A stretch of DNA of 64,000 nucleotides from Aquibium sp. ELW1220 (GTDB lineage Bacteria > Pseudomonadota > Alphaproteobacteria > Rhizobiales > Rhizobiaceae): NCBI RefSeq assembly GCF_030398385.1, contig NZ_JAOAOQ010000014.1, forward strand, positions 14,606-78,605, in the 5' to 3' direction. The stretch's first letter is position 1. Every line of letters starts with the position of its first letter. Position numbers and translations under genes: made by a program. Below the pieces are notes generated by a model that worked only from the letters and a program-made list of their open reading frames with translations, did no database searches and had not been told where the DNA came from. Of this stretch, positions 20,931 to 27,984 are shown piece by piece.

Positions 20931-21954
20931 GGCCGGGCTGCTCGCCATCCTGCCGATGAACGAGATCGTGTTCTTCCTGAACAAGGTCGTCATCGCCGGT
21001 TTCATCATCGGCTCGGTCTACGCGCTCGGCGCCGTCGGGGTGACGCTGATCTTCGGCATCCTGCGCTTCGCGCATTTTCCGCATGGCGACATGATGACGG
21101 CCGGCGCCTTCGTGGCGCTGGTGCTGCTGTGGATTTTCCCCGGCGCAGGTGCTGCGGTCGGGCTGCCGACGGCCTTCGTGCTGATGCCGATCGCCATGGC
21201 GGTCACCGCGCTCTTCGCGGTCGGTCTCGACCGGACGTTCTACCGGCCGATGCGAAAGGCCGGGGTGAAGCCCGTCGTCATGGTCATGACCTCGATCGGC
21301 GTCATGCTGATGATGCAGGGGCTGCTGCGGCTCTTCGCGGGAACCGGCACGCGCCAGCTCTATGTCGACACCGACGCCAAGGACATCTACCGCATCCCGC
21401 TCGGCGGCCGCGACCTCGTGATCACCGAGCCGCAGCTGCTGCTCTTCGCCACCACGATCGTCGCGGTCGTGGCGCTGCACCTGTTTCTCACCCGCTCGCG
21501 CATGGGCAAGGCGATGCGTGCCGTCTCCGACAATCCGGATCTCGCGCGCGTCTCGGGCATCTCGATCGACCACGTGGTGCGCACCACCTGGCTGATCGCG
21601 GGGGCACTCGCGGCGGCCGGCGGCACGCTGCTCGCGCTCGACGTGACGCTGAAGCCGGACCTCTCCTACAACATCATCCTGCCGATCTTCGCGGCCGCCA
21701 TCGTCGGCGGCGTCGGGCAGCCCTACGGGGCGATCGCCGGCGGGCTGCTCGTCGGCTTCAGCGAGACGCTGGCGGTGTTCAACTGGTCGGTGCTGCTGCG
21801 TCCGCTGCGGCCCTACCTGCCCGAGTTCATCGAGATCCCGGCCAAGCTCGCCTTCGTGCCGACCGAATACAAGATCGTCGTGCCCTTCTTCATCCTGGTC
21901 GCGGTGCTGATCTGGCGGCCGACCGGCATCTTCAAGGGGAGGGTCAACATTTGA
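20923..21954 (+). CDS. livH: ABC transporter permease, LivH type (second system)
   Basis: 343 residues with eight or so membrane segments; GFIIGSVYALGAVGVTLIFG followed by RFAHFPHGDMM is the LivH start, and GGVGQPYGAIAGGLLVG the conserved cytoplasmic end. ATG at 20923 overlaps the LivF gene. Substrate unknown. Confidence 0.88.
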   Translation: MPEAGLLAILPMNEIVFFLNKVVIAGFIIGSVYALGAVGVTLIFGILRFAHFPHGDMMTAGAFVALVLLWIFPGAGAAVGLPTAFVLMPIAMAVTALFAVGLDRTFYRPMRKAGVKPVVMVMTSIGVMLMMQGLLRLFAGTGTRQLYVDTDAKDIYRIPLGGRDLVITEPQLLLFATTIVAVVALHLFLTRSRMGKAMRAVSDNPDLARVSGISIDHVVRTTWLIAGALAAAGGTLLALDVTLKPDLSYNIILPIFAAAIVGGVGQPYGAIAGGLLVGFSETLAVFNWSVLLRPLRPYLPEFIEIPAKLAFVPTEYKIVVPFFILVAVLIWRPTGIFKGRVNI

Positions 21955-23216
21955 GCCCGTCGCTGCGCGAAGCCGGCCTCTTCGCCGGACTTGCCCTCCT
22001 CGTCGCCGGCATCTTCGCCTGGCTCGGCGCCGCCTATGGGGTGCGGATGCTGGCGGAAGCCGCCTGCTACGCCATCATCGCGCTCGGCCTCACCATCCAG
22101 TGGGGCTATGCGGGCCTGTTCAACGTCGGCCTGATGGGCTTCGTGGCGATCGCCGCCTTCACCACGGTGCTCGTCTCCTTCCCGGTCAACGACGCCTTCT
22201 GGCAGGGCGACGGGCCGGTGATGCTCGGCCAGGTCGCGCTGACCCTCGTGATCGGCGTCGCCGTGACGATCCTTTTGTCGCGCTCGACCCGGATCGGCCT
22301 GCCGAAGGGCCTGCGCACGGCGCTGACGCTGGTGGCCGCCGCGATCACCTATCTCGCGGTGCAGGGCCAGCTCGATCCGGCCGCGACGCTGATCGAGCGG
22401 GAGGCGGGCTTCGTCGGCGGCCTCGGCCTGCCGGTGTGGATGGGGTGGGTGGCCGGCGGGCTTGTGGCCGGGCTGCTCGGCTGGGCGATGGGGCGCATCA
22501 CGCTCGGGCTCAGGGCCGACTATATGGCGATTGCCACGCTCGGCATCGCCGAGATCGTCAAGGCTTTCCTCAAGAACGCCGACTGGCTGACGCGCGGCAC
22601 GCTGACCGTCTCTCCCCTGCCCTGGCCGGTGCCGACGCCGCAGGAACTCGGCTTCGTCGCTTCGCGCTCCGCCTACCTGGCGGTGACGGCGGTGATGATC
22701 GTCGTGCTCTACGTGCTGCTGGAGCGGGCGTGGCATTCGCCCTGGGGCCGGATGATGCGGGCGATCCGCGACAACGAGGTCTCGGCAGCGGCCATGGGCA
22801 AGGACATCAACCGGCGCCGGCTGGAGATGTTCATCGTCGGCAACTTCATCATCGGGCTCGGCGGCGCGGCGCTGATCACCTTCACGACGATCTTCGACCC
22901 GTCATCCTTCGCGCCGCTCAACCACACCTTCCTGATCTGGGTGATGGTGATCCTCGGCGGCGCCGGCAACAATCTCGGCGCCATCTTCGGCGCGCTGCTG
23001 GTCTACGTCATCTGGATCATGTCGGAGCCGGTGGCGGTGTTCCTGTTCACCACCGCCGAACAGTGGGGCGAAAGCCTGTTCGGATGGGAGGCGCCGTCCG
23101 ACCTCTACACCCGCGCCCTGCAGATGCGCGTCTTCGTCATCGGGCTGACGATCACGCTGGTGCTGCGCTTCGCGCCGAAGGGTCTCTTGCCGGAGAAGGT
23201 GGTCAAGTACGACTGA
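21951..23216 (+). CDS. livM: ABC transporter permease, LivM type (second system)
   Basis: 421 residues, longer than the 323-residue LivM of the first system because of an inserted hydrophobic region around residues 75-140. The LivM core (LTIQWGYAGLFNVGLMGF, MRAIRDNEVSAAAMGKD) is present. The proposed start is TTG at 21951: it overlaps the LivH stop as TTGA and has AAGGGGAGGG at 21933-21942. No ATG occurs before the first membrane segment. A decayed relative of its last 24 codons lies 500 bp downstream (23725-23796). Confidence 0.84.
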   Translation: MSPSLREAGLFAGLALLVAGIFAWLGAAYGVRMLAEAACYAIIALGLTIQWGYAGLFNVGLMGFVAIAAFTTVLVSFPVNDAFWQGDGPVMLGQVALTLVIGVAVTILLSRSTRIGLPKGLRTALTLVAAAITYLAVQGQLDPAATLIEREAGFVGGLGLPVWMGWVAGGLVAGLLGWAMGRITLGLRADYMAIATLGIAEIVKAFLKNADWLTRGTLTVSPLPWPVPTPQELGFVASRSAYLAVTAVMIVVLYVLLERAWHSPWGRMMRAIRDNEVSAAAMGKDINRRRLEMFIVGNFIIGLGGAALITFTTIFDPSSFAPLNHTFLIWVMVILGGAGNNLGAIFGALLVYVIWIMSEPVAVFLFTTAEQWGESLFGWEAPSDLYTRALQMRVFVIGLTITLVLRFAPKGLLPEKVVKYD

Positions 23217-23234
23217 CGCAGCACAGCGCGCGGG

Positions 23235-23609
23235 TCAGGCCGGCTCGCGCTCCCGGCGCAGGCGGGCGACCTGGGCGGCAACGATCATCTCGATGACGTC
23301 GAAGGGCACCTCGGTTCCCAGCGGGAAGCGGACCGTGTCCTTCCAGTCCCGCCACGGCGCGACCTTCTCCTCGAAGTCGGCGGAGCCGCGGTAGACCGGA
23401 TAGAGGCCGACATGCTTCTTCCAGGCGGCATAATAGACGATGCTGGACCCTTCGAGCAGAGCGGTGGGCATGCCATAGCGGATCGCCTCCTGCGCACCGG
23501 GGGCGGCTGCGGCGATCAGTTCCCTGATCCGGCCCATGATCGAGCGCGGGAGGTCGGGAAGCGATTCAAGGTAAGTGTCTACGGAATCGAACGTCTTTGC
23601 CATGGCCAT
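23235..23609 (-). CDS. DUF1801/YdhG-like small protein
   Basis: 124 residues: an N-terminal FDSVDTYLESLPDLPRSIMGRIRELIAAAAPGAQEAIRYGMPT, then a hydrophobic strand and KHVGLYPVYRG, typical of the DUF1801 (YdhG/iron-chaperone-like) fold related to frataxin. Function of most members is unknown. The gene is on the - strand, convergent with livM, 18 bases from its stop. ATG at 23609 or at 23603 may be used. Confidence 0.78.
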   Translation of the reverse strand: MAMAKTFDSVDTYLESLPDLPRSIMGRIRELIAAAAPGAQEAIRYGMPTALLEGSSIVYYAAWKKHVGLYPVYRGSADFEEKVAPWRDWKDTVRFPLGTEVPFDVIEMIVAAQVARLRREREPA

Positions 23610-23724
23610 GCCCCGATCACGGTGGCCGGATCATAAGCAGGCTTCCGGCTGAACGTCCATCGGATCGTTGCGCCCGGCGGCTTTCGCAGCGGCATCGCGG
23701 CGTGGCTGCAACGGTCGCCGGACC

Positions 23725-23796
23725 GGGCCCGCGACGATCACGCCGGTACCGTGCTTCGCGCCGGAGGGGCTGCTGGCGAAGAAGGTGGTGACGTGG
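23725..23796 (+). pseudogene. decayed 3' end of a livM-type gene
   Basis: The + strand here reads TIT-V---FAP-GLL--KVV, matching the last 24 codons of the livM gene that ends at 23216 (TITLVLRFAPKGLLPEKVV). By eye the DNA is about 80% identical over some 57 bases without gaps. No start or upstream livM sequence is present, so it is a fragment. It lies in the 260-bp gap between DUF1801 and MNT genes; nothing else is recognised there. Confidence 0.65.
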
Positions 23797-23869
23797 CGTC
23801 GAAGGTGGTCGCTTGCCGCGACTGCCCGGCTCGGCTATTTTTTTGGCCGGGAGCATAGCAGGAACCATC

Positions 23870-24202
23870 ATGTCCAGCATCGTCACGGTTCCGGAGCGGA
23901 AGGCCAGAGAGACAGAGCGTCGTCGTCAGGCGGCCGCTGCGGTCATCGAGGATCTCCGGGATTTCGTCAGAGCGCACGGCGGCCGGTTCTACGTGTTCGG
24001 TTCGGTTGCCGAAGACAGGCTGCGCTACAACAGCGATGTCGACATCCTCATCGACGTTCCTCCAGCCTTCGAACGTGCGGCATGGGAGCATGCGGAAGAA
24101 GCCGGACGACGCCACCGCATCGCCGTCGACATCCTGACGACGGCCTACGCCTCGCCGGCTTTCGTCGATCGCGTGAAGTCGTGCTCGATCGTGATCGCAT
24201 GA
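23870..24202 (+). CDS. mntA: MNT-type nucleotidyltransferase, antitoxin of MNT-HEPN module
   Basis: 110 residues of the minimal nucleotidyltransferase fold. The motif GS-X10-DXD is exact: GS at 44-45, then DVD at 56-58; a third acidic residue is Asp87 (AVDIL). Known MntA antitoxins of this type inactivate a partner HEPN ribonuclease by AMPylating a tyrosine beside its active site. The ATG at 23870 is chosen because the family begins with a short helix (residues 8-35) before the catalytic strand; an upstream ATG at 23813 would add 19 unlikely residues. The stop overlaps the HEPN start by 4 bases (ATGA). Confidence 0.85.
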   Translation: MSSIVTVPERKARETERRRQAAAAVIEDLRDFVRAHGGRFYVFGSVAEDRLRYNSDVDILIDVPPAFERAAWEHAEEAGRRHRIAVDILTTAYASPAFVDRVKSCSIVIA

Positions 24203-24681
24203 GCGACGCACGCTGGTCGGACGTCGGAGCCGCCTGCCATTCCGCGGTCCTGCATTTCCGCAATTCGCTCGAACTCTACGAGCGCGGCGGCTTCGATGCG
24301 CCGGGTCTCGAAGGCTACATGGCTTCGATGGCGATGATGCATGCCATGCAGGCAGGACATACGTCGGCGGAAGCCGCGCTCAAGCGCATCCTGGACATCC
24401 TCGGCGAGGAGCGGCCGACCGGAGAGGACTGGCACGAGACGCTGATCCTGAGGCTGGCTCGGCCGATGGAGGGCAGCCGAAAACGGCCGGCCGTCCTTTC
24501 GCGCGAGACTGCGGCGGCGCTGCAGGAGACGCGGCGCTTCCGCCACATCGCCGCGCACGGGTACGACCGCTTCGACCCCGGTCTCGCCGCGCCATCCTTG
24601 CGGGCGGCGCGTGACATCGCAGAAAGGATGGAGGCCGAGATCAAGCGCTTCAGAGAGATCGTCGACCCCGACCAGGGCTGA
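24199..24681 (+). CDS. hepT: HEPN-domain toxin (ribonuclease) of MNT-HEPN module
   Basis: 160 all-helical residues. The catalytic HEPN motif is R115-X4-H120 followed by Gly-Tyr122, the RX4HXY form whose tyrosine is the AMPylation target in known type VII systems. At 160 residues it is a little longer than the common 130-145. Translationally coupled to the MNT gene; together they form a self-contained toxin-antitoxin cassette ending at a strong terminator. RNA target unknown. Confidence 0.85.
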   Translation: MSDARWSDVGAACHSAVLHFRNSLELYERGGFDAPGLEGYMASMAMMHAMQAGHTSAEAALKRILDILGEERPTGEDWHETLILRLARPMEGSRKRPAVLSRETAAALQETRRFRHIAAHGYDRFDPGLAAPSLRAARDIAERMEAEIKRFREIVDPDQG

Positions 24682-24713
24682 CGACCTTCGACAGCACTGC
24701 ACTTCCCAAAGGA

Positions 24714-24743
24714 AAGGCCCGGGCGGTCGCCCGCCCGGGCCTT
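24714..24743. terminator. bidirectional hairpin terminator
   Basis: A perfect 13-bp stem (AAGGCCCGGGCGG and complement) with a 4-base loop lies between the converging HEPN and binding-protein genes. The stem ends in CTT on one side and has A-rich flanks, so it can act for both strands, although no long U-run follows. Confidence 0.8.
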
Positions 24744-24766
24744 CTGTCTCGTCCGCAAGCCAGGCC

Positions 24767-25978
24767 TTACTTGACTTCGCCGACTTCCTTGAAGCCCTTG
24801 CCCTCGACGACCATCTCGATGATGACGCCCGGAACGTCGCCGGCGGCGTCGAACTCCTGCGCGCCCGAGGCGCCCTCGTAGTTGATGTCGGTGCCTTCGG
24901 CGAGGAGCTTCTTCGCCTTCTCCCATTCACCCGGATAGATCGGCTCGCCCGGCGCGGAGGCCACTTCGCGCAGCGCCGCGCTCAGGCCCTCGCGACCGGC
25001 CGAGCCATTCTTCTGGATCGCGAGCGCGAGCAGGAAGGCGGCGTCGTAGGACTGCGGGCCGAAGGAGGCCTCGGGATCGATGCCGCCCGCTTTGGCGAGG
25101 TCGGCATAGAGCGACGTGCCCGGGGTCTCGGCGCGGCCGATCTTGGTGCCGATGAAGCCGTCGAGCTTGCCTTCGCCGATGGCGGTGACGAGGCTATCGC
25201 CGACCATGCCGTCACCGCCGGCGAAGTTGGCGAAGTCGCCGCTCTCCAGCGCCTGGCGGACGATGGTCTGGCCCGAGCCGTCGACATAGGCGAGCACGAC
25301 CAGCATGTCGGCGCCCGACGAGGCGAGCGAACCGATTTCGGCGCGGTAGTCGGCCTTGCCGTCCTCATGCGCCTCGTTGGCCGCGACCGTGCCGCCAAGC
25401 GCCTCGAAGGACGACTTCAGCGCGTCGGCATAGCCCTTGCCGTAGTCGTTGTTGACGTAGGTGACCGCGATGGTGTCGTGGCCCTTGGCCTTGAGGATCT
25501 TGGCCAGCACCTCGCCCGAATAGGCATCCGACGGAGTGGTGCGGAACAGGAGGTCGTTGTCCTGCACGGCGGTCACCGCCGGCGAGGTGGCGGACGGCGA
25601 CACGATGACGACGTTGCCGGGAATGGCTGCGCTGTTGGCGGCCGCGATCGTCTCGCCCGAGCAGAGCGGACCGACGAGTGCCGTCACGTTCTCGGCGTTG
25701 ACCATTCGGTCTGCGGCGTTGGAGGCCGCGGTGGCGTCGATGCAGGTGGAATCGGCCGAGACGATCGACAGCTGGCCGTCGAGGATGCCGCCCTGGGCGT
25801 TGACGTGGTCGACGGCCAGCTTCGCGGCGTCGAAGATCGGCGGCACGAGGCTTTCGATCGGGCCGGTGAAGCCGCCGAGGAAGCCGAGCTTGACGTCCTC
25901 GGCCTGTGCGGCACCGGCCGCGACGAGCGCCGTCGTCGCGACGGTCGCGGCGATCAGGCTGCGAAACGCGTTACGCAT
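24767..25978 (-). CDS. periplasmic substrate-binding protein, branched-chain amino-acid ABC type
   Basis: 403 residues: Sec signal peptide ending GAAQAED, then a type I binding-protein fold (KLGFLGGFTGPIESLVPPI, NAADRMVNAENVTALVGP, YVNNDYGKGYADALK). It is the only binding protein near the second liv-type operon (19429-23216), which lacks one of its own, and lies on the opposite strand beyond the toxin-antitoxin pair; it may serve that importer. The start at 25978 fits the signal peptide. A longer frame to 26434 runs antisense to znuA and is rejected. Confidence 0.87.
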   Translation of the reverse strand: MRNAFRSLIAATVATTALVAAGAAQAEDVKLGFLGGFTGPIESLVPPIFDAAKLAVDHVNAQGGILDGQLSIVSADSTCIDATAASNAADRMVNAENVTALVGPLCSGETIAAANSAAIPGNVVIVSPSATSPAVTAVQDNDLLFRTTPSDAYSGEVLAKILKAKGHDTIAVTYVNNDYGKGYADALKSSFEALGGTVAANEAHEDGKADYRAEIGSLASSGADMLVVLAYVDGSGQTIVRQALESGDFANFAGGDGMVGDSLVTAIGEGKLDGFIGTKIGRAETPGTSLYADLAKAGGIDPEASFGPQSYDAAFLLALAIQKNGSAGREGLSAALREVASAPGEPIYPGEWEKAKKLLAEGTDINYEGASGAQEFDAAGDVPGVIIEMVVEGKGFKEVGEVK

Positions 25979-26067
25979 GAAGATTCTCTCCCATATGTCC
26001 GTGAATGTCTGTCCGGGTTCCGGACTGCCGTTCCCGCACGCCGGACCTGCGGCGGAAACCGTGGCGC

Positions 26068-26097
26068 GATATTGGAAGGGCGAATTTCGTTTGTAAA
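26068..26097 (-). promoter_or_regulatory. possible promoter of the binding-protein gene
   Basis: On the - strand TTTACA (26097-26092) and AATATC (26073-26068) are 18 bases apart, about 90 bases before the binding-protein start. The flanking DNA is unusually AT-rich for this window. Weak, visual evidence. Confidence 0.3.
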
Positions 26098-26163
26098 GCA
26101 CAACCGGGCGGCCGCGCGCGGCGCGCGCCCTGCCGCAGAGGCAGGAGCGCGCCGACGAACCCC

Positions 26164-26192
26164 TTGACGAATGTAATAACATTACACTATGT
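26164..26192 (+). promoter_or_regulatory. znuA promoter with Zur-like box
   Basis: A palindrome TGTAAT-AAC-ATTACA (26172-26186) sits directly after a -35-like TTGACG (26164-26169) and before a weak -10 (CTATGT, 26187-26192). AT-rich palindromes of the GTAATN3ATTAC form are the Zur operators of alphaproteobacteria; the site is placed where a bound repressor would block RNA polymerase. It lies 72 bases before znuA. Confidence 0.65.
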
Positions 26193-26264
26193 CGGAGGGG
26201 CCGGAGCGGTCCCCTCTCCTCCCCCCGCGCGGATGGCCCGGCGCAGTCGTACAAGGAGCACGAG

Positions 26265-27296
26265 ATGCGTTCGTTCATGCTTGCCCTCGCGGGCTCGGTC
26301 TTCCTCGCCCCGGCCATGCATTCCGGCGCGGCCGCCGAGCCGCTGAAGGTGGTCGCCAGCTTTTCCATCATCGGCGATCTCGCCCGCAACGTCGGCGGCG
26401 ACCGGATCGAGCTGACCACATTGGTCGGTCCCAACGGCGACGCGCATGTCTACGAGCCGCGGCCGGCCGATGCAGCCGCCGTCGCAAGGGCCGACGTCGT
26501 CCTGATCAACGGCCTGCATTTCGAAGGCTTCCTGTCGCGGCTGACGGAGGCCAGCGGCAAGGACGTGCCGGTCGTGGAACTGACGCGCGGCGTGACGCCG
26601 ATCGCGATGGACGAGGACGGTCACCATCACGAGGACGGCGATGGGGAAGAGGCCAAGGCCGACGACCACGGGCACGACCACGCCGAGGGCGAGGACGACC
26701 ACGCGAAGGAAGCGGCGGACGGGCACGACCATGACGAGGCCGGACATGGCCATGAACACGAGGGCGGCGTCGATCCGCATGCCTTCCAGTCGGTGCCGAA
26801 CGTGACGATCTATGTGCGCAACATCGCCGATGCCTTCTGCGACCATGATCCGGCGGGCTGCGACGGCTATCGCCAGAACGCCGCCACCTACACGGCCAGG
26901 CTCGACGCGCTCGATGCCGAAATCCGCGCGATCATCGGCTCGATCCCGCAAGACAAGCGCAGGGTGATCACCTCCCACGACGCCTTCGGCTATTTCGCCG
27001 CCACCTACGGCATCACCTTCCTGGCGCCGGAGGGGATCTCCACCGAGGCGGAGGCGTCGGCCACCGATGTCGCCGCGCTGATCCGCCAGATCCGCGAGGA
27101 CAAGGCGTCGGCCGTCTTCGTCGAGAACATCACCAACACGCGGCTGATCGAGCAGATCGCCAGCGAGACCAAGCTGACGATCGGCGGCACGCTCTATTCG
27201 GACGCGCTGTCGGATGCCGACGGCCCGGCCGGCACCTATATCGACCTGATGCGCCACAATGCCGAGACCATCGCGGGCGCCATCTCCGGCAGCTGA
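26265..27296 (+). CDS. znuA: zinc ABC transporter substrate-binding protein
   Basis: 343 residues: signal peptide (cleavage near AAAEP), cluster-9 metal-binding fold, and a long His/Asp/Glu-rich loop at about residues 115-165 with many HDH and HGH repeats, typical of ZnuA and absent from manganese-binding relatives. Metal ligands include the His in NGDAHVYEP and the His in RVITSHDAFGYF. The upstream Zur-like box fits zinc starvation control. No znuB/znuC are next to it, so it is an orphan copy or its partners lie elsewhere. Confidence 0.9.
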   Translation: MRSFMLALAGSVFLAPAMHSGAAAEPLKVVASFSIIGDLARNVGGDRIELTTLVGPNGDAHVYEPRPADAAAVARADVVLINGLHFEGFLSRLTEASGKDVPVVELTRGVTPIAMDEDGHHHEDGDGEEAKADDHGHDHAEGEDDHAKEAADGHDHDEAGHGHEHEGGVDPHAFQSVPNVTIYVRNIADAFCDHDPAGCDGYRQNAATYTARLDALDAEIRAIIGSIPQDKRRVITSHDAFGYFAATYGITFLAPEGISTEAEASATDVAALIRQIREDKASAVFVENITNTRLIEQIASETKLTIGGTLYSDALSDADGPAGTYIDLMRHNAETIAGAISGS

Positions 27297-27377
27297 ACGC
27301 TCTCCGCAACCTCGGGGCGGTTCGCAGATGCGACCGCCCCCTTTCTTACGCAAGACGTGTCGCCGAGCCGGGCGACG

Positions 27378-27839
27378 TCACAGCGCGATCGCCGTCTCCT
27401 GCTTGATCTCCTTCAGCACCAGATTGGTGCGCACTGTGGCGACGCCGGGCAGGCGGAACAGGAATCGTTCGAGAAACTCGTTGTAGGCGGCGAGGTCGGC
27501 GCAGACGACGCGCAAATGGTAGTCCGCCTCGCCGGTGGTGGCATGGCAGTCGAGCACCTCGGGGCGGCGGCGCACCTCGGCGATGAAGGTCTCGACGTTC
27601 CGCCCGTCATGGCGCGTCAGCGTGACGTGGACGATGGCATGGAATGTCCTGCCGATGCGCGCCGGATCGACGATGGCGCAATAGCGGCGGATGATGCCGG
27701 CATCCTCCAGCGCCTTCACCCGCCGCCAGCAGGCCGAAGCCGACATGCCGGCGATCTCGGCGAGTTGCTGGTTCGACAAGCGGCTGTCGGCCTGCAGGGC
27801 GTTGAGGATGCGCCGGTCCGCGTCGCCGATCTCGTCCAT
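27378..27839 (-). CDS. Lrp/AsnC-family transcriptional regulator
   Basis: 153 residues: N-terminal helix-turn-helix (DRRILNALQADSRLSNQQLAEIAGMSASACWRRVKAL) followed by a RAM ligand-binding domain (TTGEADYHLRVVCADLAAYNEFLERFLFRLPGV). Full-length Lrp type. It is divergent from the indolepyruvate oxidoreductase gene across a 145-bp gap, a classic arrangement for an amino-acid-responsive activator of a neighbouring catabolic gene. Ligand probably an aromatic or branched amino acid. Confidence 0.92.
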   Translation of the reverse strand: MDEIGDADRRILNALQADSRLSNQQLAEIAGMSASACWRRVKALEDAGIIRRYCAIVDPARIGRTFHAIVHVTLTRHDGRNVETFIAEVRRRPEVLDCHATTGEADYHLRVVCADLAAYNEFLERFLFRLPGVATVRTNLVLKEIKQETAIAL

Positions 27840-27864
27840 GAAGAAGACCTTCTCCGAGAATTTT

Positions 27865-27929
27865 CACCATCTGGGTGGGATATAGCGGCTGAACGTTTCG
27901 CAGACGAGCCGTACGGCGACCATTCTGGT
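27865..27929. promoter_or_regulatory. two candidate Lrp sites in the divergent promoter region
   Basis: CACC-N5-GGTG at 27865-27877 and ACC-N5-GGT at 27919-27929 lie 53 bp apart centre to centre, about five helical turns, in the gap between the Lrp and oxidoreductase genes. Spaced weak dyads on one helix face suit an octameric Lrp. Suggestive only. Confidence 0.35.
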
Positions 27930-27984
27930 GACTTTTTCCGATCGTCGACGGGTAAAATGATCCGGATACCCAATGGGAGGTCCC

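Noticed and set aside
23150-23796. Recent target-site duplication at livM
   Set aside because: The two copies differ at about one base in five, too much for a fresh insertion duplication; reported instead as a decayed remnant.
24611-26167. + strand frame across the binding-protein gene
   Set aside because: Antisense shadow; crosses the terminator and has no domain or ribosome-binding site.
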